64,000 nt of DNA from Halopseudomonas pertucinogena (GCF_014646575.1 NZ_BMNN01000001.1:682001-746000); one strand, 5' to 3'; numbered from the stretch's first letter, positions 1 to 8,513 are shown. Translations and numbers: made by a program. The notes: a model not told the origin generated them from the letters alone.

Positions 1-338
1 CCCAGGCGGTGATCCTGATGGAGGCCAATATCGAGGAGCCCCTCACCACCGACGAGATCGCCCGGCACGTCGGAGTCTCGCGGCGGCAGCTGGAAAGGAT
101 ATTCAAACAGTATCTGAACAGCGTGCCGTCGCAGTATTATCTGGAGCTGCGCCTGAATCGGGCGCGGCAGATGCTGCAGCAGACCAGCAAGTCGATCATC
201 CAGATCGGGCTGTCCTGCGGCTTTTCCTCCGGCCCGCATTTTTCCAGTGCCTACCGCAACTGTTTCGGCGTCACTCCGCGAGAGGATCGGAATCAGTACC
301 GTGCTCAGCAGGCACAGGACGGCCGGGTCAGCATGTAG
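1..338 (+). CDS. argR: AraC-family arginine regulator ArgR, C-terminal part (5' end outside window)
   Basis: The frame is open from the window edge (first full codon at 3) and ends at 338, so only about 112 C-terminal residues are visible. They form an AraC-type double helix-turn-helix: TDEIARHVGVSRRQLERIF is the first HTH, and IIQIGLSCGFSSGPHFSSAYR is the signature of the second. In Pseudomonas this GlxA/AraC-type ArgR, unrelated to E. coli ArgR, senses arginine and activates aru catabolic genes while repressing biosynthesis. It lies 63 bases upstream of aruC on the same strand, as in the aot-argR / aru arrangement known from P. aeruginosa. The identity rests on this context and on close recall of the sequence. 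The ligand-binding N-terminus cannot be assessed. Confidence 0.88.
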   Translation, partial: QAVILMEANIEEPLTTDEIARHVGVSRRQLERIFKQYLNSVPSQYYLELRLNRARQMLQQTSKSIIQIGLSCGFSSGPHFSSAYRNCFGVTPREDRNQYRAQQAQDGRVSM

Positions 339-342
339 GTCC

Positions 343-359
343 GGCATGCCAGGCATGCC
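343..359. repeat. Tandem palindromic octamer in argR-aruC gap
   Basis: GGCATGCC occurs twice (343-350 and 352-359) separated by one base, just after the argR stop. Each copy is self-complementary, so the RNA can form a short hairpin. It could be a weak terminator element or an operator for aru. I see no T-run, and it does not match the ArgR half-site (TGTCGC-N8-AA) that I know. Confidence 0.4.
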
Positions 360-401
360 TTATCGTTATCCGCCATTGGCGAACACAGGAGAGTTGAACA
401 G

Positions 402-1616
402 ATGTCGCAGTCCATGCAGGTCAGTCGAGCCGACTTCGATCGGGTCATGATGCCCAACTACGCCCCCGTGGACATGGTTCCGGTGCGAGGGCAGGGCTCG
501 CGCCTGTGGGATCAGGAGGGTCGCGAATACATAGACCTGGCCGGCGGTATTGCGGTCAACTCGCTGGGGCATGCCCACCCGGAGCTGGTGGAAGTGCTGA
601 CGCGCCAGGCGCAGCAGCTGTGGCACGTGTCCAACATAATGACCAACGAGCCTGCCCTGCGACTTGCCAGTAAGCTGGTGGCGGCGACCTTTGCCGAGCG
701 CGTGCTGTTCGTCAACTCCGGGGCCGAGGCCAACGAATCCGCGTTCAAGCTGGCGCGGCGCTGGGCGCACGACAATTTCGGGCCGGACAAGCACGAGATC
801 ATTGCCTGCAGCAACAGCTTTCACGGTCGCACGCTGTTCACTGTCAGTGTCGGCGGTCAGGCCAAGTACTCCCAGGGCTTCGGCCCGGCGATCGCCGGCA
901 TCAGCCACGTTCCGTACAACGACATCGCCGCACTGGAAGCGCGGATTTCAGAGCGCACCTGCGCGGTGGTGCTGGAGCCGGTACAGGGCGAGGGCGGAGT
1001 CATCCCGGCCACCGCCGAGTACCTGCAGGCGGTGCGCGAGCTGTGTGATCGCCACGATGCGCTGCTGATCTTCGACGAGGTGCAGAGCGGCATGGGCCGT
1101 ACCGGCAAGCTGTTTGCGTACATGCACAGCGGCGTTGCACCGGATATCATGACCAGCGCCAAGGGCATCGGCGGCGGCTTCCCGATTGCGGCCATGCTGA
1201 CCACCGACCGCGTCGCCCCGGCGCTCAGCGTCGGGACCCATGGCAGTACCTATGGCGGCAACCCGCTGGGTTGTGCAGTGGCCGAGCGGGTGCTGGATAT
1301 CATCAATACACCGCAGCTGCTGGATGGCGTCAACGAACGCAGCGCCCAGCTGGTCGCCGGCCTGCGAACCCTGAACGACGAGCTCGGGGTGTTTTCCACC
1401 GTGCGCGGGCAGGGGCTGCTGATCGGCGCCGTGCTGTCCGAGCGCTATCAGGGCAAGGCCGGCCAGATCATGCGTCTGGCCCAGAGCGAAGGCGTGCTGG
1501 TGCTCCAGGCCGGTCCGGACGTGGTGCGTCTGGCCCCGAGCCTGATCATCCCCGAGGCGGACATCCGCGACGCCCTGGGCCGGTTGCGCTCGGCGCTGCT
1601 GAAGCTGGCGGAGTAA
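402..1616 (+). CDS. aruC: Succinylornithine/acetylornithine aminotransferase AruC
   Basis: A 404-residue class III PLP-dependent aminotransferase of the ArgD/AstC/AruC family. It transaminates N2-succinylornithine with 2-oxoglutarate in the AST arginine catabolic pathway, and in Pseudomonas it also serves as acetylornithine aminotransferase. Visible landmarks are the NSGAEANESAFKLAR cofactor-phosphate segment, LIFDEVQSGMGRTGKLFAY, and the PLP lysine in SAKGIGGGFPI. The ATG at 402 is preceded by AGGAGA at 389-394. It is the first gene of the aruCFG run, with only 8 bases between its stop and the aruF ATG, so it is probably co-transcribed and under ArgR control. Confidence 0.93.
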   Translation: MSQSMQVSRADFDRVMMPNYAPVDMVPVRGQGSRLWDQEGREYIDLAGGIAVNSLGHAHPELVEVLTRQAQQLWHVSNIMTNEPALRLASKLVAATFAERVLFVNSGAEANESAFKLARRWAHDNFGPDKHEIIACSNSFHGRTLFTVSVGGQAKYSQGFGPAIAGISHVPYNDIAALEARISERTCAVVLEPVQGEGGVIPATAEYLQAVRELCDRHDALLIFDEVQSGMGRTGKLFAYMHSGVAPDIMTSAKGIGGGFPIAAMLTTDRVAPALSVGTHGSTYGGNPLGCAVAERVLDIINTPQLLDGVNERSAQLVAGLRTLNDELGVFSTVRGQGLLIGAVLSERYQGKAGQIMRLAQSEGVLVLQAGPDVVRLAPSLIIPEADIRDALGRLRSALLKLAE

Positions 1617-1624
1617 CAGCGGCG

Positions 1625-2644
1625 ATGCTCATCCAGCGCCTGTGCACTCTCAACGATCTGGAGCAGATCGAGCGTCTGGCCCTTGCCAGTCCGGTGGGGA
1701 TCACCTCCCTGCCGGCGGACCGCGAGCGGCTCTCGGCGATCATCGAAGGCACCGAAGCGGCGATGGATGAGGGTGTGGTCTTTACCGGCGACGAGCGTTA
1801 TTTCTTCGTGCTGGAGGATGTCGACAGCGGCCGGCTGGTGGGCTGCAGCAGCATCATCTCCGCGGCGGGCTTCAGCCAGCCGTTCCACACCTTCCGCAAT
1901 GAGATGTTCGTGCACGCTTCCCGCGAGCTGGGCCTGCACAACCGCATTCACGTGCTGTCGCTGTGCCACGACCTTACCGGGCACAGCCTGCTGACCGGCT
2001 TCTACCTGGACCCGGATTGGCGCAGCCTGGATGCGCTCAGGCTGAACGCCTGCGGGCGGCTGCTGTTCGCTGCCTCGCATCCCCAGCGCTTCGCCGACTC
2101 CATCGCCGTGGAGATCTCCGGCATCAGTGACGAAGAGGGCAATTCGCCGTTCTGGGACGGGGTCTGTCGGCACTTTCTGGACATCGACTACACCGAGGTC
2201 GAACGGCTGGGCAGTACCCTGGGACGCAGCGTGCTGGCCGAGCTGTTGCCGGGTTACCCGCTGTATGTGCCCATGCTGCCGGACTCGGCTCAGGAAGTGA
2301 TCGGGCAGGTGCGCCCGGCTTCGCAGGAGGTCTACGACATCCTCATGGAGGAAGGCTTCGAGAGCGAGAACTATATCGACATCTTCGATGGCGGGCCGGT
2401 GGTTCAGGCTCACACCGCCGAATTGACCACGGTACGCTGCAGCCAGGTGGCTACCGTGCAGATTGGCGAGCCATTGCCGGCAACCGGCACCTGGTTGATG
2501 GCCAACGAGCGGGTCCGGGAATTCCGCGCCTGCCTGCATCCGCTGCAGTGGGCGCCCGGAGCCCCGGTGGTGCTGGACCCGATGCTGGCGCAGTTACTGA
2601 AGGTGACCGATGGCGACAGCCTCAGACTGATCGGAGGGGCCTGA
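1625..2644 (+). CDS. aruF: Arginine N-succinyltransferase alpha subunit AruF
   Basis: A 339-residue AstA/AruF family protein, the usual length for the Pseudomonas alpha subunit. It transfers succinyl from succinyl-CoA to the alpha-amino group of arginine, the first step of the AST pathway, as a heteromer with AruG. Family landmarks are VGITSLPADRERL near residue 22, the SREL-HNRIHVLSLCHDLTG stretch, EISGISDEEGNSPFWDG, and the ENYIDIFDGGPVVQAH segment near residue 250. The same reading frame stays open upstream to 1271, but that part is a shadow of aruC; the ATG at 1625 gives the expected N-terminus MLIQRLCTLNDLEQIERLA. It lies 1 base upstream of aruG. Confidence 0.93.
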   Translation: MLIQRLCTLNDLEQIERLALASPVGITSLPADRERLSAIIEGTEAAMDEGVVFTGDERYFFVLEDVDSGRLVGCSSIISAAGFSQPFHTFRNEMFVHASRELGLHNRIHVLSLCHDLTGHSLLTGFYLDPDWRSLDALRLNACGRLLFAASHPQRFADSIAVEISGISDEEGNSPFWDGVCRHFLDIDYTEVERLGSTLGRSVLAELLPGYPLYVPMLPDSAQEVIGQVRPASQEVYDILMEEGFESENYIDIFDGGPVVQAHTAELTTVRCSQVATVQIGEPLPATGTWLMANERVREFRACLHPLQWAPGAPVVLDPMLAQLLKVTDGDSLRLIGGA

Positions 2645-2645
2645 C

Positions 2646-3695
2646 ATGCTGGTGCGCGCTGCCCGGATCAATGACCTGCCCGCGCTGCTTGGCCTGGCCG
2701 TGGAAGCCGGTTCCGGCCTGACCAGCCTGCCTGCCAGCGAGGAGCGTCTCGAGCGCCGTCTGCATACGGTGGCTGCCAGCTTTGCCGGCAAGCTGCCCGT
2801 TGCCGATGCCGATTATCTCTTCGTGCTGGAAAACGAGCAGGGGCAGGTGGTAGGCACCAGTGGCGTGGTGGCCGCCGCCGGCCTGCGGGAGCCTTGGTAC
2901 AGCTACCGGCGCGGGCTGACGGTCACCGCCAGCCGTGAACTGAATGTCTACCGCCAGCAACCGACGCTGTTCCTGACCAACGACCTCACCGGCGCCTCCG
3001 CGCTCTGCTCGCTGTTTCTCAGTCAGCCGCACCGGCACAGCCTCTACGGCCGTTTGTTGTCCCGCGCCCGGTTCATTCATATGGCCGAATTCGCAGGTGA
3101 CTTTGCGCCCAGGATCATCGCCGAGATGCGTGGCCTCTCGGACAGTCAGGGCCGCTCGCCGTTCTGGGACAGTCTGGGTCATCATTTCTTCCGCATGGAC
3201 TTTGCCCGCGCGGATTTCCTCACCGGCACAGGCAACAAGTCCTTCATCGCCGAGATGATGCCGAAGTTCCCACTGTACGCCTGTTTCCTCAGCGAGGAGG
3301 CACGGGCCGCCATGGGGCGGGTGCACCCGGATTCCGAGCCGGCCCTGGCCATGCTGTTGGAAGAGGGGCTGCAGGACCAGGGCTATATTGATATCTTTGA
3401 CGGTGGCGTGACCCTGGAGGCCCAGTTCAATCAGGTGCGCAGCATCCGCGAGAGCCAGACTCTGCTGCTCGCCATCGGCACGCCGGGAGAGGACGCCGCC
3501 AACTGGCTGATCCATAACCGCGGGCGCGCCGACTGCCGCATCACCGCCGGTCCGGCGAGGGTGGCGGCCGGTACCCTGGTGGTGGCCGCGGATACCGCCG
3601 AGTGCCTGCGTCTGCGGGCCGGCACGCCGGTGCGCGCGGTAGCCCTGGTCGGTGCGCCTCAGGATGTTGATCCCTATGGATCACTCGCCCGCTGA
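2646..3695 (+). CDS. aruG: Arginine/ornithine N-succinyltransferase beta subunit AruG
   Basis: A 349-residue paralogue of AruF. Both start with an MLxRxxxxxDLxxLxxLA pattern and share the GLTSLPASEERLERR, SREL, NDLTGASAL, EMRGLSDSQGRSPFWDSLG and QGYIDIFDGG blocks. It is the beta subunit of the AST-pathway arginine N-succinyltransferase. The ATG at 2646 starts two bases after the TGA of aruF, so translational coupling is likely. In P. aeruginosa the operon continues with aruD, aruB and aruE, but here the next gene is alaS, so the downstream enzymes must be elsewhere or missing. Confidence 0.93.
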   Translation: MLVRAARINDLPALLGLAVEAGSGLTSLPASEERLERRLHTVAASFAGKLPVADADYLFVLENEQGQVVGTSGVVAAAGLREPWYSYRRGLTVTASRELNVYRQQPTLFLTNDLTGASALCSLFLSQPHRHSLYGRLLSRARFIHMAEFAGDFAPRIIAEMRGLSDSQGRSPFWDSLGHHFFRMDFARADFLTGTGNKSFIAEMMPKFPLYACFLSEEARAAMGRVHPDSEPALAMLLEEGLQDQGYIDIFDGGVTLEAQFNQVRSIRESQTLLLAIGTPGEDAANWLIHNRGRADCRITAGPARVAAGTLVVAADTAECLRLRAGTPVRAVALVGAPQDVDPYGSLAR

Positions 3696-3754
3696 GCTGC
3701 CAGTCCGTTCAATTTCCTGTATGGGCCCGATAGAGATATCTGCCGAGACGCTGA

Positions 3755-3783
3755 TGCATGCGTCGCGGCGATGCCTATATAAT
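3755..3783 (+). promoter_or_regulatory. Probable sigma-70 promoter of alaS
   Basis: A perfect -10 hexamer TATAAT lies at 3778-3783, in a TATATAAT context. The hexamer 17 bases upstream (TGCATG, 3755-3760) is a poor -35. Transcription would start near 3790, giving a leader of about 47 nt before the alaS ATG at 3837. It marks alaS as a separate transcription unit from aruCFG. Confidence 0.55.
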
Positions 3784-3836
3784 GTCTCACTTTGCCCGGC
3801 GTGAGCCCGGCTGACCTGATCCGTGGTAAGGGACCT

Positions 3837-6458
3837 ATGAAAAGCGCTGAGATACGTGAAGCCTTCCTTCGTTTCTTCGAAGAGAAGGGGCATACCCGAG
3901 TCGCCTCCAGTTCGCTGGTGCCGGCAGATGACCCGACGTTGCTGTTCACCAACGCCGGCATGAACCAGTTCAAGGACTGCTTTCTGGGCCTGGAGAAACG
4001 GGCCTATACCCGGGCGGTCAGCAGCCAGAAGTGCGTGCGCGCCGGTGGCAAGCACAATGATCTGGAGAACGTCGGTTACACTGCGCGTCACCACACCTTT
4101 TTCGAGATGCTGGGCAACTTCAGCTTCGGCGATTATTTCAAGCGCGACGCCATTCACTACGCCTGGGAGTTCCTGACCTCCGCCAACTGGCTGGGGCTGC
4201 CGAAGGACAAGCTCTGGGTCACCGTCTATCACACCGATGACGAGGCCTATGACATCTGGACGAAGGAGATCGGCGTGCCCGCCGAGCGCATGGTGCGCAT
4301 CGGCGACAATGGCGGTGCGCCCTATGCCTCGGACAACTTCTGGGCGATGGGTGATACCGGTCCCTGCGGCCCGTGTACCGAGATCTTCTTCGACCATGGC
4401 GAGCACATCTGGGGTGGTCCTCCCGGCAGCCCGGAGGAGGACGGCGACCGCTACATCGAGATATGGAACAACGTCTTCATGCAGTTCAATCGCACCGCCG
4501 ACGGCAAGCTGCATCCGCTGCCGGCGCCCAGCGTGGATACCGGCATGGGGCTGGAGCGCATCAGTGCAGTGCTGCAGCATGTCAATTCGAACTACGAGAT
4601 CGACCTGTTCCAGAATCTGCTGAAAGGGGCGGCCGAGGCCATCGGCTGCGCCCAGGATAATGCCGCTTCCCTGAAGGTGGTGGCCGACCATATCCGCTCC
4701 TGCAGCTTCCTGATTGCCGACGGCGTACTGCCGTCCAACGAGGGCCGCGGCTATGTCCTGCGCCGGATCATCCGCCGCGCCTGCCGTCACGGCAACAAGC
4801 TGGGTGCCACTGACACCTTCTTCCACCGGATCGTGCCGACCCTGGTCGCCGAGATGGGCGATGCATTTCCCGAGTTACGCAACCAGCAGGCCCATATCGA
4901 ACGGGTGCTGAAGACCGAGGAAGAGCAGTTTGCCCGGACCCTGGAGCAGGGGCTGCGCATCCTCGAACAGGATCTGGCTGCGCTCAAGGGCAGCGAGATC
5001 CCCGGGGATATCGTGTTCAAGCTGTACGACACATACGGCTTCCCCATGGATCTGACCGGCGATATCGCCCGGGAGCGCGGGCTGACCATTGACGAGGCCG
5101 GCTTCGAGGCCGCGATGGCTGCCCAGCGCGAGCGTGCCCGCGCCGCCAGCCAGTTCGGCGTGGACTACAACCAGCTGGTCAAGGTCGACACCGACACACT
5201 GTTCGAAGGCTACGACACCACCGCCGGCTCGGCGCAGATAGTGGCATTGCTGCGTGACGGCCAGGCGGTCGACGAGCTGGCTGAAGGCGAGTCGGGCGTG
5301 GTGGTGCTGGATCGCACTCCGTTCTACGCCGAATCCGGCGGCCAGGTAGGCGACAGCGGGTATCTCAGTGGCGCCGGGGTGCGCTTCGATGTGCGCGACA
5401 CCACCAAGGCCGGCGGTGCCCATCTTCACCATGGCGTGGTTGCCAGTGGCAGCCTCGCGGTGGGCAGTACCATCAAGGCGGTGGTCGATGACGGCATCCG
5501 CGAAGCCACCAAGGCCAACCACTCGGCCACCCACCTGTTGCATGCCGCCCTGCGCCAGGTACTGGGCGAACATGTACAGCAGAAGGGGTCGCTGGTGGAC
5601 AGTCAGCGCCTGCGCTTTGACTTCAGCCATTTCGAGGCGATCCGCCCGGAACAGCTGCGTGAGCTGGAGCGCATGGTCAACGAGCAGATCCGCAGCAACA
5701 CGGCGGTGGAAATCGAGATCACCGATATCGAAACGGCCAAGGCTCGGGGAGCCATGGCGCTGTTCGGCGAGAAATACGGCAACGAAGTGCGGGTGCTGAC
5801 CATGGGCGGGGGCTTCTCTGTGGAGCTCTGCGGTGGTACCCACGTCAGCCGTACCGGTGATATCGGCCTGTTTAAGATTGTCAGCGAAGGCGGTATTGCT
5901 GCCGGCGTGCGCCGCATCGAGGCGATTACCGGCGCGGCGGCGCTGGACTGGGTCAACGAGACGGAAGAGCAGCTGCGCCAGGCGGCGCAGCTGGTCAAGG
6001 GTAACCGCGATACCCTGCTGAGCAAGCTCGGCGCGGCGCTGGAGCGCAGCCAGCAACTGGAGAAGGAGATCCAGCAGCTCAAGGCCCGGGCAGCCAGTGC
6101 CGCCGGTAATGACCTGGCCGGAGAGGCACAGCAGCTAAACGGCATGGCGGTTCTGGTCAAGCGGGTTGACGGTGTTGACGGCAAAGGCCTGTTGACACTG
6201 ATCGACCAGTTGAAGAACAAGCTCGGCTCGGCAGTGATCCTGCTGGGTGGTGAACTGGACGGCAAGGTCGTGCTGGTGGCCGGCGTGACGAAGGATCTGA
6301 CCGGTCGCGTCAAGGCAGGCGATCTGATTCGCAACACGGCTCAGGCAGTGGGCGGCAAGGGCGGCGGACGTCCCGACATGGCCCAGGGCGGTGGGACCGA
6401 CGTTGCCGCGCTGGATGCTGCCCTGGCCGGCGCCGCTGAATGGGTTGCACAGCAATAG
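3837..6458 (+). CDS. alaS: Alanyl-tRNA synthetase
   Basis: A class II synthetase of 873 residues, the normal bacterial AlaS length, charging tRNA-Ala. The N-terminus [19 protein letters not shown] matches the family. The editing domain carries the HxxxH metal motif in [12 protein letters not shown] and the CGGTH motif around residue 665, and the C-terminal DHHA1/C-Ala region ends with [12 protein letters not shown]. The frame also has an upstream TTG at 3792, but it lies within or next to the promoter. The ATG at 3837 follows AAGGGA (3828-3833) and gives the conserved start. alaS-lysC-csrA is a conserved pseudomonad order. Confidence 0.97.
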   Translation: MKSAEIREAFLRFFEEKGHTRVASSSLVPADDPTLLFTNAGMNQFKDCFLGLEKRAYTRAVSSQKCVRAGGKHNDLENVGYTARHHTFFEMLGNFSFGDYFKRDAIHYAWEFLTSANWLGLPKDKLWVTVYHTDDEAYDIWTKEIGVPAERMVRIGDNGGAPYASDNFWAMGDTGPCGPCTEIFFDHGEHIWGGPPGSPEEDGDRYIEIWNNVFMQFNRTADGKLHPLPAPSVDTGMGLERISAVLQHVNSNYEIDLFQNLLKGAAEAIGCAQDNAASLKVVADHIRSCSFLIADGVLPSNEGRGYVLRRIIRRACRHGNKLGATDTFFHRIVPTLVAEMGDAFPELRNQQAHIERVLKTEEEQFARTLEQGLRILEQDLAALKGSEIPGDIVFKLYDTYGFPMDLTGDIARERGLTIDEAGFEAAMAAQRERARAASQFGVDYNQLVKVDTDTLFEGYDTTAGSAQIVALLRDGQAVDELAEGESGVVVLDRTPFYAESGGQVGDSGYLSGAGVRFDVRDTTKAGGAHLHHGVVASGSLAVGSTIKAVVDDGIREATKANHSATHLLHAALRQVLGEHVQQKGSLVDSQRLRFDFSHFEAIRPEQLRELERMVNEQIRSNTAVEIEITDIETAKARGAMALFGEKYGNEVRVLTMGGGFSVELCGGTHVSRTGDIGLFKIVSEGGIAAGVRRIEAITGAAALDWVNETEEQLRQAAQLVKGNRDTLLSKLGAALERSQQLEKEIQQLKARAASAAGNDLAGEAQQLNGMAVLVKRVDGVDGKGLLTLIDQLKNKLGSAVILLGGELDGKVVLVAGVTKDLTGRVKAGDLIRNTAQAVGGKGGGRPDMAQGGGTDVAALDAALAGAAEWVAQQ

Positions 6459-6469
6459 ATTTGAAGGGG

Positions 6470-6490
6470 GTCAGGCCCGCCGGGCCTGAC
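6470..6490 (+). other. Hairpin between alaS and lysC
   Basis: GTCAGGCCCG (6470-6479) is complementary to CGGGCCTGAC (6481-6490), with the innermost bases forming the loop. No T-run follows, so a classical intrinsic terminator is unlikely. It could be an RNA-processing or stabilising structure in an alaS-lysC transcript, or part of the lysC leader. Confidence 0.45.
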
Positions 6491-6535
6491 GCGACGATCG
6501 GGTAACCGATTTCTGCATGGGGGTTGGTGCAACAG

Positions 6536-7780
6536 ATGGCACTTATTGTCCAGAAATTTGGCGGTACCTCGGTGGGTAGTGTGGAACGCATTACCCAGGT
6601 GGCCGAGAAGATCAAGGCGTTCAAGGCACAGGGCCATGACCTGGTTATCGTGGTTTCCGCCATGAGCGGGGAAACCAACCGCCTGATAGAGCTGGCGCGC
6701 AGCATTTCCGCAGATCCCGATCCCCGGGAGATGGATGTGATCCTGTCCACTGGTGAACAGGTGACCATCGGCCTGCTGGCCATGGCACTGAAAGCCATTG
6801 ATGTGCCGGCGGTATCCTTCACCGGGCCGCAGGTGCGCATCGGCACCGATAACTCCTTCGGCAAGGCCCGTATCCAGCATATAGAAGATGCACGTCTGCG
6901 CGAGGCGCTCGGTGCCGGCAAGGTGATCATCGTTGCCGGCTTCCAGGGCATGGACGAGCAGGGCAACATCACCACGCTGGGGCGGGGCGGCTCGGACACC
7001 ACGGCGGTGGCGCTGGCCGCCGCGCTGGGCGCCGACGAATGCCAGATCTACACCGATGTGGACGGCGTCTATACCACCGACCCGCGAGTCGTGGACAGCG
7101 CCCGGCGGCTGGACAAGATCACCTTCGAGGAAATGCTCGAAATGGCCAGTCTCGGCTCCAAGGTGCTGCAGATCCGGGCGGTCGAGTTCGCAGGCAAATA
7201 CAACGTGCCGCTGCGTGTGCTGCACAGTTTCAAAGAGGGTCCCGGGACCCTGATTACCCTTGAGGAAGAGCTTTCAATGGAACAGCCCGTCATCTCCGGC
7301 ATCGCTTTCAATCGTGATGAAGCCAAACTGACCATCCGTGGTGTGCCGGATACTCCCGGCGTGGCGTACAGGATCCTGGGGCCGGTCAGTGCAGCGAACA
7401 TCGAGATCGACATGATCGTGCAGAACGTGTCGCAGGATCAGACCACCGATTTCACCTTCACCGTCAACAAGAACGACCAGCGCCGCACCGAGGAGGTCCT
7501 GCGCAAGGTGGCTGCTGAAATCGGCGCCCGTGAGGTTGCCGGTGACAGCGCGATCGCCAAGGTCTCCATTGTGGGCGTGGGCATGCGCTCGCATGCCGGT
7601 GTGGCCAGCAAGATGTTCGAAGCGCTGGCCCAGCACGGGATCAACATCCTGATGATCTCCACCTCCGAGATCAAGATTTCGGTGGTGATAGACGAGAAGT
7701 ACCTGGAGCTTGCGGTGCGCAGCCTGCACTCGGCTTTCGGGCTCGATGCCCCTGAGCAGGGCGGCGATCACCTGGGCTGA
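6536..7780 (+). CDS. lysC: Aspartokinase (alpha chain)
   Basis: A 414-residue aspartate kinase that phosphorylates aspartate at the head of lysine, threonine and methionine synthesis. The start MALIVQKFGGTSVGSVERI is the kinase signature. TTLGRGGSDTTAVALAAAL is the substrate/ATP region, and two ACT domains occupy the C-terminal 150 or so residues (GVPDTPGVAY and VGVGMRSHAGVASKMFEAL). A GTG four codons upstream (6524) also reads in frame, but the ATG at 6536 gives the family N-terminus. Monofunctional class III-type enzymes of this family are alpha2beta2, with the beta chain made from an internal start, which is visible here at 7277. Confidence 0.95.
   Translation: MALIVQKFGGTSVGSVERITQVAEKIKAFKAQGHDLVIVVSAMSGETNRLIELARSISADPDPREMDVILSTGEQVTIGLLAMALKAIDVPAVSFTGPQVRIGTDNSFGKARIQHIEDARLREALGAGKVIIVAGFQGMDEQGNITTLGRGGSDTTAVALAAALGADECQIYTDVDGVYTTDPRVVDSARRLDKITFEEMLEMASLGSKVLQIRAVEFAGKYNVPLRVLHSFKEGPGTLITLEEELSMEQPVISGIAFNRDEAKLTIRGVPDTPGVAYRILGPVSAANIEIDMIVQNVSQDQTTDFTFTVNKNDQRRTEEVLRKVAAEIGAREVAGDSAIAKVSIVGVGMRSHAGVASKMFEALAQHGINILMISTSEIKISVVIDEKYLELAVRSLHSAFGLDAPEQGGDHLG
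7277..7780 (+). CDS. lysC: Probable aspartokinase beta chain from internal in-frame start
   Basis: An ATG at 7277 lies in the lysC frame and is preceded by GAGGAAGAG (7262-7270), a strong Shine-Dalgarno match with its core 6-10 bases from the ATG. Translation from it would give a 167-residue protein made only of the two ACT regulatory domains, starting MEQPVISGIAFNRDEAKL. In Bacillus, Corynebacterium, Thermus and pseudomonad aspartokinases an independently translated C-terminal beta subunit of about this length binds the feedback inhibitors. The position and ribosome site fit that; expression is inferred, not shown. Confidence 0.6.
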   Translation: MEQPVISGIAFNRDEAKLTIRGVPDTPGVAYRILGPVSAANIEIDMIVQNVSQDQTTDFTFTVNKNDQRRTEEVLRKVAAEIGAREVAGDSAIAKVSIVGVGMRSHAGVASKMFEALAQHGINILMISTSEIKISVVIDEKYLELAVRSLHSAFGLDAPEQGGDHLG

Positions 7781-7796
7781 GCCCGGACGGTAGGGC

Positions 7797-7822
7797 GGCG
7801 GCGTGAGGTTCATCACGTCGCC
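7797..7822 (+). other. Hairpin in the lysC-csrA gap
   Basis: GGCGGCGTGA (7797-7806) pairs with TCACGTCGCC (7813-7822) as a 10-bp stem including one G-U pair, with a 6-base loop. It sits 16 bases after the lysC stop and has no T-run. It may protect the lysC mRNA 3' end or form part of a long csrA leader. The rest of the 186-base gap shows no promoter I would defend. Confidence 0.45.
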
Positions 7823-7966
7823 GGGATAAGCGAAGCGGTAAAAAGAGGTTACTGATCGAACGCCCGGGGAAGGTTGTGGTCACACATATGCGAACGTGAC
7901 TACCGGATATGAAATGGGCCGGGTTATTTGCAGACGTGTCCTGATTAAAGAGCAAGGAGAAATGGA

Positions 7967-8152
7967 ATGCTTATTCTGACTCGCAGGGTTGGTGAGACCC
8001 TGATGGTAGGTGATGAAGTAACAGTGACTGTATTGGGCGTGAAGGGGAATCAGGTGCGTATTGGCGTCAATGCCCCCAAAGAAGTGGCCGTTCACCGCGA
8101 AGAAATCTACCAGCGCATCCAGAAGGAAAAGGATGAAGCGTCAAATAGTTAA
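7967..8152 (+). CDS. csrA: Carbon storage / secondary-metabolism regulator CsrA (RsmA)
   Basis: A 61-residue RNA-binding dimer almost identical to P. aeruginosa Rsm[19 protein letters not shown] holds the beta-1 RNA contact Arg7, and [12 protein letters not shown] holds the essential VHRE Arg44. It binds GGA motifs in mRNA leaders and controls the planktonic/biofilm switch. The ATG follows AGGAGA (7955-7960). That site and the TGGA at 7963-7966 each carry a GGA, so CsrA binding to its own ribosome site is plausible, as shown in other bacteria. tRNA-Ser follows 60 bases downstream. Confidence 0.96.
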   Translation: MLILTRRVGETLMVGDEVTVTVLGVKGNQVRIGVNAPKEVAVHREEIYQRIQKEKDEASNS

Positions 8153-8169
8153 TTTTCTGAATATTTTCA

Positions 8170-8198
8170 TTGCATTAGCGCAGCGGCGCGGTTAATAT
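8170..8198 (+). promoter_or_regulatory. Sigma-70 promoter of tRNA-Ser(GCT)
   Basis: TTGCAT at 8170-8175 and TAATAT at 8193-8198 are separated by 17 bases. Transcription would start near 8205, just ahead of the mature tRNA at 8213. Confidence 0.6.
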
Positions 8199-8212
8199 TC
8201 TGCGCGTGTTAC

Positions 8213-8303
8213 GGAGAGGTGGCCGAGAGGCCGAAGGCGCTCCCCTGCTAAGGGAGTACACCTCAAAAGGGTGTCGAGGGTTCGAATCCCTCCCTCTCCG
8301 CCA
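8213..8303 (+). tRNA. tRNA-Ser(GCT)
   Basis: A 91-base class II tRNA with encoded CCA (8301-8303). The acceptor GGAGAGG (8213-8219) pairs fully with CCTCTCC (8293-8299). Anticodon GCT is at 8247-8249, followed by a long variable arm with stem ACACC..GGTGT, and a GAGGG-TTCGAAT-CCCTC T-arm. It decodes AGC and AGU. Confidence 0.97.
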
Positions 8304-8361
8304 CTTTTGTATTGTCTAGGTTGTTAATTGTTAAGTTCTTGAATTTAAAAGAAAAAAACAG

Positions 8362-8389
8362 TTGACAGAGAGTTCAAAGCCTATATAAT
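8362..8389 (+). promoter_or_regulatory. Near-consensus sigma-70 promoter of tRNA-Arg(ACG)
   Basis: TTGACA (8362-8367) and TATAAT (8384-8389) are both perfect hexamers with a 16-base spacer. An A-rich stretch upstream (8346-8359) could act as an UP element. Transcription would start about 8396, 7 bases before the tRNA. Confidence 0.85.
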
Positions 8390-8402
8390 ACGCACCAACA
8401 AC

Positions 8403-8479
8403 GCACTCGTAGCTCAGCTGGATAGAGTACTCGGCTACGAACCGAGCGGTCGGAGGTTCGAATCCTCCCGAGTGCGCCA
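8403..8479 (+). tRNA. tRNA-Arg(ACG)
   Basis: A 77-base tRNA with encoded CCA. The acceptor GCACTCG (8403-8409) pairs with CGAGTGC (8469-8475), the D-arm is AGCTCAGCTGGATAGAG, and the anticodon ACG is at 8437-8439. The A34 is expected to be modified to inosine, reading CGU, CGC and CGA. Confidence 0.97.
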
Positions 8480-8485
8480 TACGAA

Positions 8486-8513
8486 ACCCACTGCCCCGGC
8501 AGTGGGTTTTTTT
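8486..8513 (+). terminator. Intrinsic terminator after tRNA-Arg(ACG)
   Basis: ACCCACTGCC (8486-8495) pairs with GGCAGTGGGT (8498-8507), followed by a run of T to 8513. It starts 7 bases after the tRNA CCA. Confidence 0.9.

Noticed and set aside
1271-1624. N-terminal extension of aruF inside aruC
   Set aside because: It is a frame shadow of aruC; the AruF family starts at the ATG at 1625.
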